Part shown: positions 27,444 to 36,593 of the stretch, piece by piece
Layout: the number at the start of each line of letters is the position of its first letter
How positions within the stretch are numbered: position 1 is the first letter of the stretch
Source: Pseudomonas sp. R37(2017)
Lineage (GTDB): Bacteria; Pseudomonadota; Gammaproteobacteria; Pseudomonadales; Pseudomonadaceae
Length of the DNA: 64,000 nt
Reading direction: 5' to 3'
NCBI RefSeq assembly: GCF_002113375.1
Contig: NZ_NEHO01000020.1
Location: 32,238-96,237, forward strand
Made by a program: the position numbers and the translations under genes
Notes under the pieces: model-generated
Seen by the model: only the letters and a program-made list of their open reading frames with translations
Told to the model about the DNA's origin: nothing
The model's database searches: none

Positions 27444-28781
27444 ATGAGCAAAAAATATTTTGGCACCGATGGTATTCGTGGGCGTGTCGGTGAATACCCG
27501 ATTACTCCTGATTTCATGCTCAAGCTCGGCTGGGCTGCGGGCATGGCGTTCCGCAAGATGGGCGCCTGCAAGGTATTGGTAGGCAAGGACACCCGGATCT
27601 CCGGCTACATGTTCGAGTCTGCGCTTGAAGCGGGGCTGACCTCGGCGGGTGCCGACGTAATGCTCCTTGGTCCGATGCCGACCCCGGCGATTGCCTACCT
27701 GACCCGTACCTTTCATGCCGAAGCGGGCATTGTTATCAGTGCCTCGCACAATCCGCATGATGACAATGGCATCAAGTTTTTCTCCGGCAAGGGCACCAAG
27801 CTTCCCGATGAAGTCGAGTTGATGATCGAAGAGCTGCTCGACACCCCGATGACTGTGGTTGAGTCGAGCAAGATCGGCAAGGTGTCGCGAATCAACGACG
27901 CGTCGGGGCGTTATATCGAATTCTGCAAGAGCAGCGTGCCGACCGGCACCAGTTTCTCGGGACTGAAAATCGTCATCGACTGCGCTCACGGTGCGACTTA
28001 CAAAGTGGCGCCGAGCGTGTTCCGTGAGTTGGGTGCTGAAGTCGTCGTGCTGTCGGCGCAGCCCAATGGTCTGAACATCAACGACAATTGCGGTTCGACC
28101 CATATGGGGCAGTTGCAGGCTGCTGTCGTGGCCGAGCATGCCGATCTGGGTATCGCCTTCGATGGCGACGGTGATCGCGTTCAGATGGTCGATCACACGG
28201 GGGCGGTGGTGGATGGCGACGAATTGTTGTTCATCATTGCCCGCGATCTGCATGAGCGCGGCATGCTGCAGGGCGGCGTGGTCGGAACCCTGATGAGCAA
28301 CCTGGGGCTGGAACTGGCCCTGGCTGATCTGGGTGTTCCATTCGTGCGAGCCAATGTCGGTGACCGCTATGTCATTGCCGAGCTGTTGGAGCGTAACTGG
28401 ATCGTGGGTGGTGAAAACTCCGGGCACATCGTGTGCTTCAGTCACACCACCACAGGTGATGCAATCATTGCGGCGCTGCAGGTGCTGATGGCGCTGCGCA
28501 CGCGTGATGAAGGTCTGGCGCAATCCCGACAGGCGCTGCGCAAGTGCCCTCAGGTGCTGATCAACGTACGTTTCGGTGGTGGCGCAAATCCTCTCGAACA
28601 TCCGTCGGTCAAGGAAGCCAGCGAGCGTGTGACCAAGGCCATGGCTGGTCGCGGGCGTGTGCTGTTGCGCAAGTCCGGAACCGAACCGCTGGTGCGTGTC
28701 ATGGTCGAAGGCGAAGACGAAACCCTGGTTCGCGGCTATGCCGAAGAGCTGGCAAAACTGGTTACTGAAGTTTCTGCCTGA
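27444..28781 (+). CDS. glmM: Phosphoglucosamine mutase
   Basis: Interconverts glucosamine-6-phosphate and glucosamine-1-phosphate for peptidoglycan and LPS precursors. It has 445 residues, starting MSKKYFGTDGIRGRVGEYPI, catalytic phosphoserine Ser101 in GIVISASHNPHDDNG, metal loop DGDGDRVQMVD and sugar-binding GGENSGHIV, with a C-terminal phosphate-binding RKSGTEPLVRVMVE. It lies 16 bases after folP with GGAGCAC before the start. Confidence 0.98.
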   Translation: MSKKYFGTDGIRGRVGEYPITPDFMLKLGWAAGMAFRKMGACKVLVGKDTRISGYMFESALEAGLTSAGADVMLLGPMPTPAIAYLTRTFHAEAGIVISASHNPHDDNGIKFFSGKGTKLPDEVELMIEELLDTPMTVVESSKIGKVSRINDASGRYIEFCKSSVPTGTSFSGLKIVIDCAHGATYKVAPSVFRELGAEVVVLSAQPNGLNINDNCGSTHMGQLQAAVVAEHADLGIAFDGDGDRVQMVDHTGAVVDGDELLFIIARDLHERGMLQGGVVGTLMSNLGLELALADLGVPFVRANVGDRYVIAELLERNWIVGGENSGHIVCFSHTTTGDAIIAALQVLMALRTRDEGLAQSRQALRKCPQVLINVRFGGGANPLEHPSVKEASERVTKAMAGRGRVLLRKSGTEPLVRVMVEGEDETLVRGYAEELAKLVTEVSA

Positions 28782-28847
28782 ATTCGGCTTGCCAGCCATG
28801 ATTGTGTTGGGTAACATCTGCGCCCACTTTGACCGACGAGGTACAGC

Positions 28848-29603
28848 ATGCGTCGCCCTATGGTAGCTGGTAACTGGAAGATGCACGGTACCCGCGCCAG
28901 CGTCGCTGAGCTGATTGACGGCCTTCGTGACTTGGCCTTGCCGAGCGGTGTTGATGTCGCGGTATTTCCGCCTTTCCTGCATATCAATCAAGTGATTGAT
29001 GGCCTGAAAGGAAAGTCGATTTCGGTCGGCGCGCAGAATTCTGCGGTGGAGTCCGGGCAAGGTGCGTTGACCGGTGAAGTTGCTCCGAGTCAGTTGGTGG
29101 ATGCAGGTTGTTCCCTGGTACTTGTCGGGCACTCCGAACGCCGCCAGATCATGGGCGAGCAGGACGCAGTGCTGATCCGCAAGTTCGCAGCGGCACAGGC
29201 ATGTGGCTTGATTCCGGTGTTGTGCATTGGGGAGACCCTTGAGCAGCGTGAAGCCGGGAAAACTCTTGAGGTTGTCTCGCGTCAGCTTGGCAGTATCATT
29301 GAGGAGCTGGGTGTCGGTGTCTTTGCCGAGGCTGTGATCGCTTACGAGCCGGTCTGGGCCATTGGTACCGGGCTGACTGCAACGCCGCAACAGGCGCAGG
29401 ATGTGCATGCAGCCATCCGTGCTCAGTTGGCAGCAGAGAATTCCGAGGTCGCACAAGGTGTGCGGCTTCTATACGGCGGCAGCGTGAAGGCGGCCAATGC
29501 GGTCGAGCTGTTCGGCATGCCGGATATCGATGGGGGCCTCATTGGTGGGGCTTCCCTGAATGCAGATGAGTTCGGTGCGATTTGTCGCGCCGCGGGAAAC
29601 TGA
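28848..29603 (+). CDS. tpiA: Triosephosphate isomerase
   Basis: Glycolytic/gluconeogenic enzyme of 251 residues: substrate lysine in VAGNWKMHGT, catalytic histidine in LVLVGHSERRQ, catalytic glutamate in VIAYEPVWAIGTG, and phosphate-binding LLYGGSVKAANA. ATG 28848 (MRRPMVAGNWKMHG). It lies in the glmM-tpiA-secG run, with secG following after four bases. Confidence 0.98.
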   Translation: MRRPMVAGNWKMHGTRASVAELIDGLRDLALPSGVDVAVFPPFLHINQVIDGLKGKSISVGAQNSAVESGQGALTGEVAPSQLVDAGCSLVLVGHSERRQIMGEQDAVLIRKFAAAQACGLIPVLCIGETLEQREAGKTLEVVSRQLGSIIEELGVGVFAEAVIAYEPVWAIGTGLTATPQQAQDVHAAIRAQLAAENSEVAQGVRLLYGGSVKAANAVELFGMPDIDGGLIGGASLNADEFGAICRAAGN

Positions 29604-29607
29604 AAAA

Positions 29608-29991
29608 ATGCTGGAAACAGTCGTAGTCGTTTTTCATCTGCTGGGTGCATTGGGCGTAGTAGCTCTGGTTTTGCTGCAGCAGGGTAAAGGTGCGGACGCT
29701 GGCGCGTCTTTCGGAGCAGGTGCTTCAAATACTGTGTTCGGAAGCCAAGGTTCCTCTACCTTTCTTAGTAAGTTTACTGCTATACTTGCCGCAGGTTTTT
29801 TCATGACCAGCTTGGGGTTAGGTTACTTTGCTAAAGAGAAGGCTCACCAGCTGACTCAGGTAGGTCTCCCAAATCCAGCGGTACTGGAAGTTCCAAAGCA
29901 ACAACCGGCTTCTGATGATGTCCCGGTGCTTCAAGAGCAAAAGTCGGCTACTCCAGCGACTGACGTGCCTCCAGCTCAAGAGCAGAAGTAA
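29608..29991 (+). CDS. secG: Protein-export membrane protein SecG
   Basis: Auxiliary subunit of the SecYEG translocon, 127 residues. It has two transmembrane helices (TVVVVFHLLGALGVVALVLL and FTAILAAGFFMTSLGLGYFA) flanking the conserved QQGKGADAGASFGAGASNTV loop, then a polar proline/glutamine-rich tail. Start at ATG 29608 (MLETVVVV), four bases after tpiA; the longer open frame from 29560 overlaps tpiA and is not family sequence. tRNA-Leu follows 22 bases later. Confidence 0.95.
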   Translation: MLETVVVVFHLLGALGVVALVLLQQGKGADAGASFGAGASNTVFGSQGSSTFLSKFTAILAAGFFMTSLGLGYFAKEKAHQLTQVGLPNPAVLEVPKQQPASDDVPVLQEQKSATPATDVPPAQEQK

Positions 29992-30013
29992 GAAGGGTTT
30001 CAAACGTAGTATT

Positions 30014-30099
30014 GCCGAGGTGGTGGAATTGGTAGACACGCAACCTTGAGGTGGTTGTGCCCATAGGGTGTAGGGGTTCGAGTCCCCTTCTCGGTACCA
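30014..30099 (+). tRNA. tRNA-Leu (anticodon GAG)
   Basis: 86-base class II tRNA with long variable arm and encoded CCA. Acceptor GCCGAGG pairs with TCTCGGT (G-T wobbles at the ends); anticodon loop TTGAGGT gives GAG, reading CUC/CUU; T-loop TTCGAGT. It lies between secG and the initiator tRNA, the usual place in pseudomonads. Confidence 0.97.
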
Positions 30100-30111
30100 A
30101 TTAGTCAGGAG

Positions 30112-30134
30112 AGCCCGCTGTTGCGGGCTTTCTT
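30112..30134 (+). terminator. Hairpin after tRNA-Leu
   Basis: AGCCCGC (30112-30118), loop TGTT, GCGGGCT (30123-30129), followed by TTTCTT. A probable terminator or 3' processing signal for the secG-tRNA-Leu transcript. Confidence 0.6.
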
Positions 30135-30196
30135 GCAGGTGGAAGGTTACATTGACCCTGTAGGGGATCGGTCGTATACTTCCGCCCCAGCTTTGT

Positions 30197-30273
<77 letters not shown>

Positions 30274-30281
30274 GTTTAAGG

Positions 30282-30304
30282 AGCCCCTTTTAAGGGGCTT
30301 TTTG
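30282..30304 (+). terminator. Intrinsic terminator after initiator tRNA
   Basis: AGCCCC and GGGGCT around an A/T-rich loop, followed by TTTTT. It is the first of three successive hairpins before rimP. Confidence 0.75.
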
Positions 30305-30320
30305 TTAGCTGGACACTTTC

Positions 30321-30371
30321 AACGCCGCTGTTCGACGGCGTTTCAAGGATGGGCGTTTCGCCCATTTTTTT
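30321..30371 (+). terminator. Tandem hairpins upstream of rimP
   Basis: AACGCCG/CGGCGTT (30321-30342) and then ATGGGCG TTT CGCCCAT (30349-30365) with a following run of seven T. The second is a good intrinsic terminator. Lying just before rimP, it may insulate the tRNA unit or act as a leader attenuator of the nusA operon. Confidence 0.65.
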
Positions 30372-30410
30372 ATTTTCAGAGCATGCACATACATGCACTA
30401 GGGGGTTCAG

Positions 30411-30869
30411 GTGTCGAGCAAGCTAGAAGAGTTGCAGGCCTTGCTGGCCCCGGTGGTCGTGGCCCTGGGCTATGAATGCTGGGGTATCGAGTTTACGGCC
30501 CAGGGTCGTCACTCGATGTTGCGCGTTTATATCGATAAAGAGGGCGGCGTGCTGGTGGACGATTGTGCCATCGTCAGCCGTCAGATCAGCGGTGTACTGG
30601 ATGTCGAAGATCCAATCTCCGTTGAATACACCCTTGAAGTTTCCTCGCCTGGCATGGAACGCCCTCTGTTCACTCTTGAGCAGTTTGCAAAATTTGCCGG
30701 TGAACAAGTGAAGATCAAGCTGCGCTCGCCTTTTGAAGGACGACGCAACTTTCAGGGCCTTCTGCGCGGCGTAGAAGAGCAGGATGTCGTGGTGCAGGTA
30801 GACGACCATGAGTTCCTGTTGCCGATCGATATGATCGACAAGGCCAACATTATTCCCAGTTTTGACTGA
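30411..30869 (+). CDS. rimP: Ribosome maturation factor RimP
   Basis: Assists 30S subunit assembly. It has 152 residues: N-terminal alpha/beta domain (LEELQALLAPVVVALGYECW, MLRVYIDKEGGVLVDDCAIV) and C-terminal Sm-like domain with the conserved YTLEVSSPGMERPLFTLEQF. GTG start at 30411 behind GGGGG. It is the first gene of rimP-nusA-infB-rbfA-truB-rpsO-pnp. Confidence 0.96.
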   Translation: MSSKLEELQALLAPVVVALGYECWGIEFTAQGRHSMLRVYIDKEGGVLVDDCAIVSRQISGVLDVEDPISVEYTLEVSSPGMERPLFTLEQFAKFAGEQVKIKLRSPFEGRRNFQGLLRGVEEQDVVVQVDDHEFLLPIDMIDKANIIPSFD

Positions 30870-30928
30870 GGCGTGCCAGATACTGCGGATCCCGCGGATC
30901 CAATGGCTTGCGAAAGGCGAGGCGTACG

Positions 30929-32410
30929 ATGAGCAAAGAAGTACTGCTGGTTGTTGAGTCGGTATCCAACGAAAAAGGTGTACCGGCAAACGTTATTTTT
31001 GAAGCGCTTGAGCTGGCCCTGGCCACTGCGACCAAAAAGCGTTTCGAAGACGAAGTTGATCTGCGTGTGGAAATCAATCGCCACACCGGTTCCTACGAGA
31101 CATTCCGTCGCTGGACGGTCGTCGAAGAAGATGACCTGGACGATCCAGCCATCGAAACCTGGCCGAGCAAGGTTGCTGAAACGCACCCTGGCGCCAAGGT
31201 CGGTGATGTCGTCGAAGAGAAGATCGAGTCCATCGAATTCGGCCGAATCGCTGCACAGACTGCCAAGCAAGTCATCGTGCAGAAGGTTCGCGAAGCCGAG
31301 CGCGCTCAGGTTGTGGACGCTTATCGCGAGCGCCTGGGTGAAATCATCTCCGGCACCGTGAAAAAAGTTACCCGCGACAACGTGATCGTTGATCTGGGCA
31401 ACAACGCAGAAGCGTTGCTGGCCCGTGAAGACATCATTTCTCGCGAAACTTTCCGGGTTGGCGTGCGTCTGCGTGCGCTGCTCAAGGAAATCCGCACCGA
31501 GAACCGCGGCCCGCAGTTGATCCTGTCGCGTACCGCACCGGAAATGCTGATCGAGTTGTTCCGCATCGAAGTGCCGGAAATTGCCGAAGGCCTGATCGAA
31601 GTGATGGCTGCGTCCCGTGATCCGGGATCCCGCGCCAAGATCGCCGTCCGCTCCAAGGACAAACGCATCGACCCGCAGGGTGCTTGCATCGGTATGCGCG
31701 GTTCGCGCGTCCAGGCAGTGTCGGGTGAGTTGGGCGGTGAGCGTGTTGACATCGTTCTGTGGGACGACAACCCGGCTCAGTTCGTGATCAACGCCATGTC
31801 CCCGGCAGAGGTTGCGGCAATTATCGTTGACGAAGATGCCCACGCAATGGACATCGCCGTTGGCGCAGACAATCTGGCTCAGGCCATCGGTCGCGGTGGT
31901 CAGAACGTGCGTCTGGCGAGCCAGTTGACTGGCTGGACCCTGAACGTGATGACCGAATCGGACATCCAGGCCAAGCAGCAAGCAGAAACCGGCGACATCC
32001 TGCGCAACTTCATCGACGAGCTGGAAGTCGACGAAGAACTGGCTCAGGTGCTGGTGGATGAAGGCTTCACCAGCCTGGAAGAGATTGCCTACGTACCGTT
32101 GGAAGAAATGCTCAACATCGACGGCTTTGACGAGGAAATCGTCAACGAGCTTCGTGCTCGCGCCAAGGATCGCTTGTTGACCAAAGCCATCGCTACTGAG
32201 GAAAAGCTGGCAGACGCCCATCCGGCCGAAGACCTGCTCTCGCTTGAGGGTATGGACAAGGATTTGGCGATGGAACTGGCGGTGCGCGGCGTAATTACCC
32301 GCGAAGACCTGGCCGAGCAGTCTATTGACGACCTGCTCGACATCGACGGCATTGACGATGATCGTGCCGGCAAGTTGATCATGGCCGCCCGAGCCCACTG
32401 GTTCGAGTAA
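30929..32410 (+). CDS. nusA: Transcription termination/antitermination factor NusA
   Basis: Binds RNA polymerase and modulates pausing, termination and rRNA antitermination. It has 493 residues from ATG 30929 (MSKEVLLVVESVSNEKGVPA): N-terminal polymerase-binding domain, S1 domain (ISGTVKKVTRDNVIVDLGNN), two KH domains (GACIGMRGSRVQAV, IGRGGQNVRLASQLTG) and two acidic C-terminal repeats (VLVDEGFTSLEEIAYVPLEE, then LDIDGIDDDRAGKLI). An in-frame ATG at 30908 would add seven residues with no family support. Confidence 0.97.
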   Translation: MSKEVLLVVESVSNEKGVPANVIFEALELALATATKKRFEDEVDLRVEINRHTGSYETFRRWTVVEEDDLDDPAIETWPSKVAETHPGAKVGDVVEEKIESIEFGRIAAQTAKQVIVQKVREAERAQVVDAYRERLGEIISGTVKKVTRDNVIVDLGNNAEALLAREDIISRETFRVGVRLRALLKEIRTENRGPQLILSRTAPEMLIELFRIEVPEIAEGLIEVMAASRDPGSRAKIAVRSKDKRIDPQGACIGMRGSRVQAVSGELGGERVDIVLWDDNPAQFVINAMSPAEVAAIIVDEDAHAMDIAVGADNLAQAIGRGGQNVRLASQLTGWTLNVMTESDIQAKQQAETGDILRNFIDELEVDEELAQVLVDEGFTSLEEIAYVPLEEMLNIDGFDEEIVNELRARAKDRLLTKAIATEEKLADAHPAEDLLSLEGMDKDLAMELAVRGVITREDLAEQSIDDLLDIDGIDDDRAGKLIMAARAHWFE

Positions 32411-32437
32411 TTAGGCGCGGCCTGAGGAGAGAAGTGC

Positions 32438-34969
32438 ATGACGCAAGTCACGGTGAAACAACTGGCCGATGAGGTCAAAACACCGGTAGAGCGCCTGTTG
32501 CAGCAGATGCGTGAGGCAGGTCTGCCGCACACCGCCGCCGAAGAAAGTGTGACTGACAGTGAGAAGCAATCGTTGCTGACTCACTTGAAAAGCAGCCACA
32601 AGGCGAAAGTGGAAGAGCCACGCAAGATTACGCTGCAGCGTAAAACCACCAGCACCCTGCGGGTTGCTGGCAGCAAAAGCATCAGTGTTGAAGTACGCAA
32701 GAAGAAAGTCTTCGTACAGCGCAGCCCGGAAGAAATCGAAGCTGAGCGCAAGCGTGAACTGGATGAACGTCGCGCAGTAGAAAATGCTGCACGTCAGAAG
32801 GCTGAAGAAGAAGCCAAGCGTCGCGCCGAAGAAGAAGCGCGTCGTCAGCCTGCGCCTGTTGCAGCGCCTGTTGCTCCGGTCGAGCCAGTTGCAGCGCCTG
32901 CTCCAGTCGTCGAGCCTGTGCGTGAAAGCGCCCCGGTTGTGGCTGCTGCTCCGGCCCCTGCTGCTGATAATCGCAAGCGTGACGAACAGCGTCGTCCGGA
33001 CAAGCCACGTGCAGACGAAAACAATCGTCGCGGTGGCGGCGATGGCGAGCGCAAAAACGCTCCGCATCGTGCTTCGGTCAAGGAAAAGGCGCCTGCGGTA
33101 CGTGTCGCTCCACGCACTACCGACGAAGAGAGCGATGGCTTCCGTCGTGGTGGTCGCGGCAAGGCCAAGCTGAAGAAGCGCAACGCCCACGGTTTCCAGA
33201 GCCCAACCGGCCCTGTCGTGCGTGAAGTGAAGATCGGCGAAACCATCACTGTTGGCGACCTCGCTCAACAGATGTCGGTGAAGGCCGCTGAAATCATCAA
33301 GTTCATGTTCAAACTGGGTACTCCAGCGACCATCAACCAGGTACTGGACCAGGAAACTGCCCAGTTGGTTGCCGAAGAGCTGGGCCACAAAGTGACCCTG
33401 GTCAGCGACACCGCCCTGGAAGATTCCCTGGCCGAGTCCCTGAAGTTTGAAGGCGAGGCAGTTTCCCGTGCGCCAGTCGTGACCGTAATGGGCCACGTTG
33501 ACCACGGCAAGACTTCCCTGCTCGACTACATCCGTCGTGCCAAGGTTGCAGCTGGTGAAGCCGGCGGCATCACCCAGCACATCGGCGCGTACCACGTTGA
33601 AACCGACCGTGGCATGGTGACGTTCCTCGACACCCCTGGTCACGCCGCGTTTACCGCGATGCGTGCCCGTGGTGCCAAGGCGACCGACATCGTGATCCTG
33701 GTGGTTGCGGCCGACGACGGCGTAATGCCGCAGACCGTCGAAGCTGTTCAGCATGCCCAGGCCGCGGGTGTTCCGCTGGTCGTGGCAGTGAACAAGATCG
33801 ACAAGCCGGGCGCCGATCTCGATCGCATCCGTAGCGAACTGTCGGTACACGGCGTGACGTCGGAAGATTGGGGTGGTGACACGCCATTCGTACCGGTTTC
33901 CGCGAAGATGGGTACCGGTGTCGACGAACTGCTCGAAGCCGTATTGCTGCAGGCCGAAGTCCTGGAGCTGACTGCAACGCCTTCGGCTCCTGGTCGTGGT
34001 GTGGTGGTCGAGTCCCGTCTGGACAAGGGCCGCGGCCCGGTGGCTACCGTCCTGGTTCAGGACGGTACTCTGCGCCAGGGCGACATGGTCCTGGTCGGTT
34101 CGAACTATGGCCGCGTTCGCGCCATGCTCGACGAGAACGGCAAGCCAATCAAGGAAGCCGGTCCGGCCATCCCTGTCGAGATCCTCGGCCTGGACGGTAC
34201 GCCGGACGCTGGCGACGAGATGAGCGTGGTTGCCGACGAGAAGAAAGCCCGTGAAGTGGCTCTGTTCCGTCAAGGCAAGTTCCGCGAAGTCAAACTGGCT
34301 CGTGCTCACGCCGGCAAGCTGGAAAACATCTTCGAAAGCATGGGCCAGGAAGAGAAGAAGACGCTCAACATCGTCCTCAAATCCGACGTCCGTGGTTCGT
34401 TGGAAGCTCTGCAAGGCGCTCTGAACGGCCTGGGTAACGACGAAGTGCAAGTGCGCGTGGTCGGTGGCGGCGTCGGTGGTATCACCGAATCCGATGCCAA
34501 CCTGGCTCTGGCCTCCAATGCTGTACTGTTCGGCTTCAACGTGCGTGCCGATGCCGGCGCGCGCAAGATCGTCGAGCAGGAAGGTCTGGATATGCGTTAC
34601 TACAACGTGATCTACGACATCATCGAAGACGTCAAGAAAGCCCTGACCGGCATGCTTGGCAGCGATGTTCGCGAGAACATCCTGGGCGTCGCCGAAGTGC
34701 GTGACGTGTTCCGTTCGCCGAAGTTTGGCGCGATCGCCGGTTGCATGGTGATCGAAGGTACTGTTCACCGTAACCGTCCAATCCGTGTACTGCGTGAAGA
34801 CATCGTTATCTTCGAAGGCGAGCTGGAATCCCTGCGTCGCTTCAAGGATGACGCTTCCGAAGTGCGTGCCGGCATGGAGTGCGGTATCGGCGTGAAGAGC
34901 TACAACGACGTCAAGGTCGGTGACAAAATCGAAGTCTTCGAGAAGGTGCAGGTTGCTCGCAGCCTCTGA
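32438..34969 (+). CDS. infB: Translation initiation factor IF-2
   Basis: GTPase that brings initiator tRNA to the ribosome. It has 843 residues: IF2_N module (MTQVTVKQLADEVKTPVERL), a long charged/alanine-rich region with KRRAEEEARRQ and proline-alanine runs, a second IF2_N, G-domain with GHVDHGKT at residues 352-359, LDTPGHAAF and NKID, then domains II-IV. The gene is codon-biased and throws a long reverse-strand shadow frame. Confidence 0.98.
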   Translation: MTQVTVKQLADEVKTPVERLLQQMREAGLPHTAAEESVTDSEKQSLLTHLKSSHKAKVEEPRKITLQRKTTSTLRVAGSKSISVEVRKKKVFVQRSPEEIEAERKRELDERRAVENAARQKAEEEAKRRAEEEARRQPAPVAAPVAPVEPVAAPAPVVEPVRESAPVVAAAPAPAADNRKRDEQRRPDKPRADENNRRGGGDGERKNAPHRASVKEKAPAVRVAPRTTDEESDGFRRGGRGKAKLKKRNAHGFQSPTGPVVREVKIGETITVGDLAQQMSVKAAEIIKFMFKLGTPATINQVLDQETAQLVAEELGHKVTLVSDTALEDSLAESLKFEGEAVSRAPVVTVMGHVDHGKTSLLDYIRRAKVAAGEAGGITQHIGAYHVETDRGMVTFLDTPGHAAFTAMRARGAKATDIVILVVAADDGVMPQTVEAVQHAQAAGVPLVVAVNKIDKPGADLDRIRSELSVHGVTSEDWGGDTPFVPVSAKMGTGVDELLEAVLLQAEVLELTATPSAPGRGVVVESRLDKGRGPVATVLVQDGTLRQGDMVLVGSNYGRVRAMLDENGKPIKEAGPAIPVEILGLDGTPDAGDEMSVVADEKKAREVALFRQGKFREVKLARAHAGKLENIFESMGQEEKKTLNIVLKSDVRGSLEALQGALNGLGNDEVQVRVVGGGVGGITESDANLALASNAVLFGFNVRADAGARKIVEQEGLDMRYYNVIYDIIEDVKKALTGMLGSDVRENILGVAEVRDVFRSPKFGAIAGCMVIEGTVHRNRPIRVLREDIVIFEGELESLRRFKDDASEVRAGMECGIGVKSYNDVKVGDKIEVFEKVQVARSL

Positions 34970-35040
34970 CTCGCGCACTTCAGGGGCCGTGACGGGTAGT
35001 CGCATGCGAGTGCGCAGCTCGTCACCAGGGCTCTAAACGC

Positions 35041-35074
35041 AACGCCCGGTCTGGCTTTTGTCAGGCCGGGCGTT
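35041..35074 (+). other. Hairpin between infB and rbfA
   Basis: AACGCCCGGTCTG (35041-35053) pairs with CAGGCCGGGCGTT (35062-35074), 13 bp with one wobble and an 8-base loop GCTTTTGT. Only TTTG follows, so it is more likely a partial terminator or processing site inside the operon. Confidence 0.55.
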
Positions 35075-35128
35075 TGCCGCTTTCAGACCTTGCGGGTTTC
35101 ACCGTGGGGCAGTAACAGGTAACAAGAC

Positions 35129-35530
35129 ATGGCAAAAGAATATAGCCGTACCCAACGTATCGGCGATCAGATGCAGCGCGAGCTGGCACAACTGATCCGT
35201 CGCGAAGTAAAAGACCCGCGTGTCGGCCTGGTCACCATTACCGCAGTGGAAGTCAGCCGTGACGTCGGTCACGCCAAGATCTTCATCACCGTGATGGGGC
35301 AGGATGGCGCCGAGGAAATCGCACAAAGCATCAAGGTACTCAACTCCGCCGCCGGTTTCCTGCGCATGCAGCTGGCTCGCGAGATGAAATTGCGCAGCGT
35401 TCCACAGCTGCACTTCCACTACGACGAAAGCGTCGTGCGTGGCGCGCACCTGTCGGCACTGATCGAGCGCGCAGTGGCTGAGGACAATCAGCATCCGGTT
35501 GCGGCAGAAGCCGAAGACACCAAGGAGTAA
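35129..35530 (+). CDS. rbfA: 30S ribosome-binding factor RbfA
   Basis: KH-fold factor for late 30S maturation and cold adaptation. It has 133 residues: RTQRIGDQMQRELAQLIRRE, the DPRVGLVTITAVEVSRDVGH motif and LRMQLAREMKLRSVPQLHFH. The acidic tail ends near truB, whose GTG starts three bases after the stop. Confidence 0.97.
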   Translation: MAKEYSRTQRIGDQMQRELAQLIRREVKDPRVGLVTITAVEVSRDVGHAKIFITVMGQDGAEEIAQSIKVLNSAAGFLRMQLAREMKLRSVPQLHFHYDESVVRGAHLSALIERAVAEDNQHPVAAEAEDTKE

Positions 35531-35533
35531 TCG

Positions 35534-36451
35534 GTGGCTCAGGTCAAACGTATCCGTCGTAACGTCAGCGGCATTATCCTTCTCGACAAGCCTCTGGGGT
35601 TCACCTCCAATGCTGCCTTGCAGAAGGTTCGCTGGTTGCTGAACGCCGAAAAGGCAGGTCATACCGGCAGTCTCGATCCCTTGGCCTCCGGCGTGTTGCC
35701 GCTGTGCTTCGGCGAGGCGACAAAGTTCTCGCAATACCTGCTCGATTCCGACAAGGGTTATGAAACCCTGGCGCAATTGGGCAAGACCACCACCACGGCG
35801 GATGCCGAAGGTGAAGTTTTGCAGGAGCGTCCAGTGACCGTTGGTCGCACCGATATCGAAGCTGTGCTGCCGAAATTTCGTGGACAAATCAGTCAGATAC
35901 CGCCGATGTACTCGGCGCTCAAGCGTGACGGCCAGCCGCTGTACAAGCTGGCGCGTGCAGGCGAAGTAGTGGAGCGTGAACCGCGTTCTGTTACTATTAC
36001 GCGCTTGGAATTGCTGGCCTTCGAGGGTGATACTGTTCGGCTGGCGGTGGATTGCAGCAAAGGCACCTATATCCGTACCCTGGTGGAGGATATCGGTGAG
36101 CAACTCGGTTGTGGCGCTTACGTTGCAGAACTGCGACGTACCCAGGCCGGGCCATTCACCCTGGCGCAGACGGTTACCCTGGAAGAGCTGGAGGCGGTAC
36201 ATGCCGAAGGCGGCAACGAAGCGGTCGATCGCTTCCTGATGCCATCGGACAGCGGTCTGCTGGATTGGCCGCTGTTGCAGTTCTCGGAAGCGAGCGCGTT
36301 CTACTGGCTCAACGGCCAGCCGGTACGTGCCCCGGATGCTCCGAAGTTCGGCATGGTGCGGGTACAGGATCACAATGGTCGCTTCATCGGTATCGGTGAA
36401 GTGAGCGAAGACGGGCGCATCGCGCCGCGTCGCTTGATTCGGTCAGAGTGA
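35534..36451 (+). CDS. truB: tRNA pseudouridine-55 synthase TruB
   Basis: Makes pseudouridine 55 in the T-loop of tRNAs. It has 305 residues, GTG start at 35534, catalytic Asp48 in HTGSLDPLASGVLPLCFGEA, plus GYETLAQLG, IPPMYSALKRDGQPLYKLAR and CSKGTYIRTLVEDIGE; the C-terminal PUA-like segment (GMVRVQDHNGRFIGIGEV) is complete. It is preceded directly by rbfA. Confidence 0.97.
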   Translation: MAQVKRIRRNVSGIILLDKPLGFTSNAALQKVRWLLNAEKAGHTGSLDPLASGVLPLCFGEATKFSQYLLDSDKGYETLAQLGKTTTTADAEGEVLQERPVTVGRTDIEAVLPKFRGQISQIPPMYSALKRDGQPLYKLARAGEVVEREPRSVTITRLELLAFEGDTVRLAVDCSKGTYIRTLVEDIGEQLGCGAYVAELRRTQAGPFTLAQTVTLEELEAVHAEGGNEAVDRFLMPSDSGLLDWPLLQFSEASAFYWLNGQPVRAPDAPKFGMVRVQDHNGRFIGIGEVSEDGRIAPRRLIRSE

Positions 36452-36549
36452 CCGAAACCAGTCTGTGTAACAGCGGGCTGGAGAGGGTGGCTGTCAACAG
36501 GCACGGTCACTGCTCATTTATAGATACAGGGATTTGTCCCTGGCCTGTT

Positions 36550-36574
36550 GAAACTGTTTTTATGAAACGGTTTC
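36550..36574 (+). promoter_or_regulatory. Leader hairpin before rpsO
   Basis: GAAACTGTTT and AAACGGTTTC form a 10-bp stem (one T-G pair) around a 5-base loop, ending about 20 bases before the rpsO start. By analogy with S15 autoregulation in E. coli it may be an S15-responsive element; nothing in the sequence proves this. Confidence 0.35.
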
Positions 36575-36593
36575 CTGATAAAAGGATTGCCTC

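Noticed and set aside
30423..30989. 188-codon frame antisense to rimP
   Set aside because: Shadow of rimP with no signature.
32411..35005. 864-codon open frame antisense to infB
   Set aside because: Mirrors infB; no independent gene evidence.
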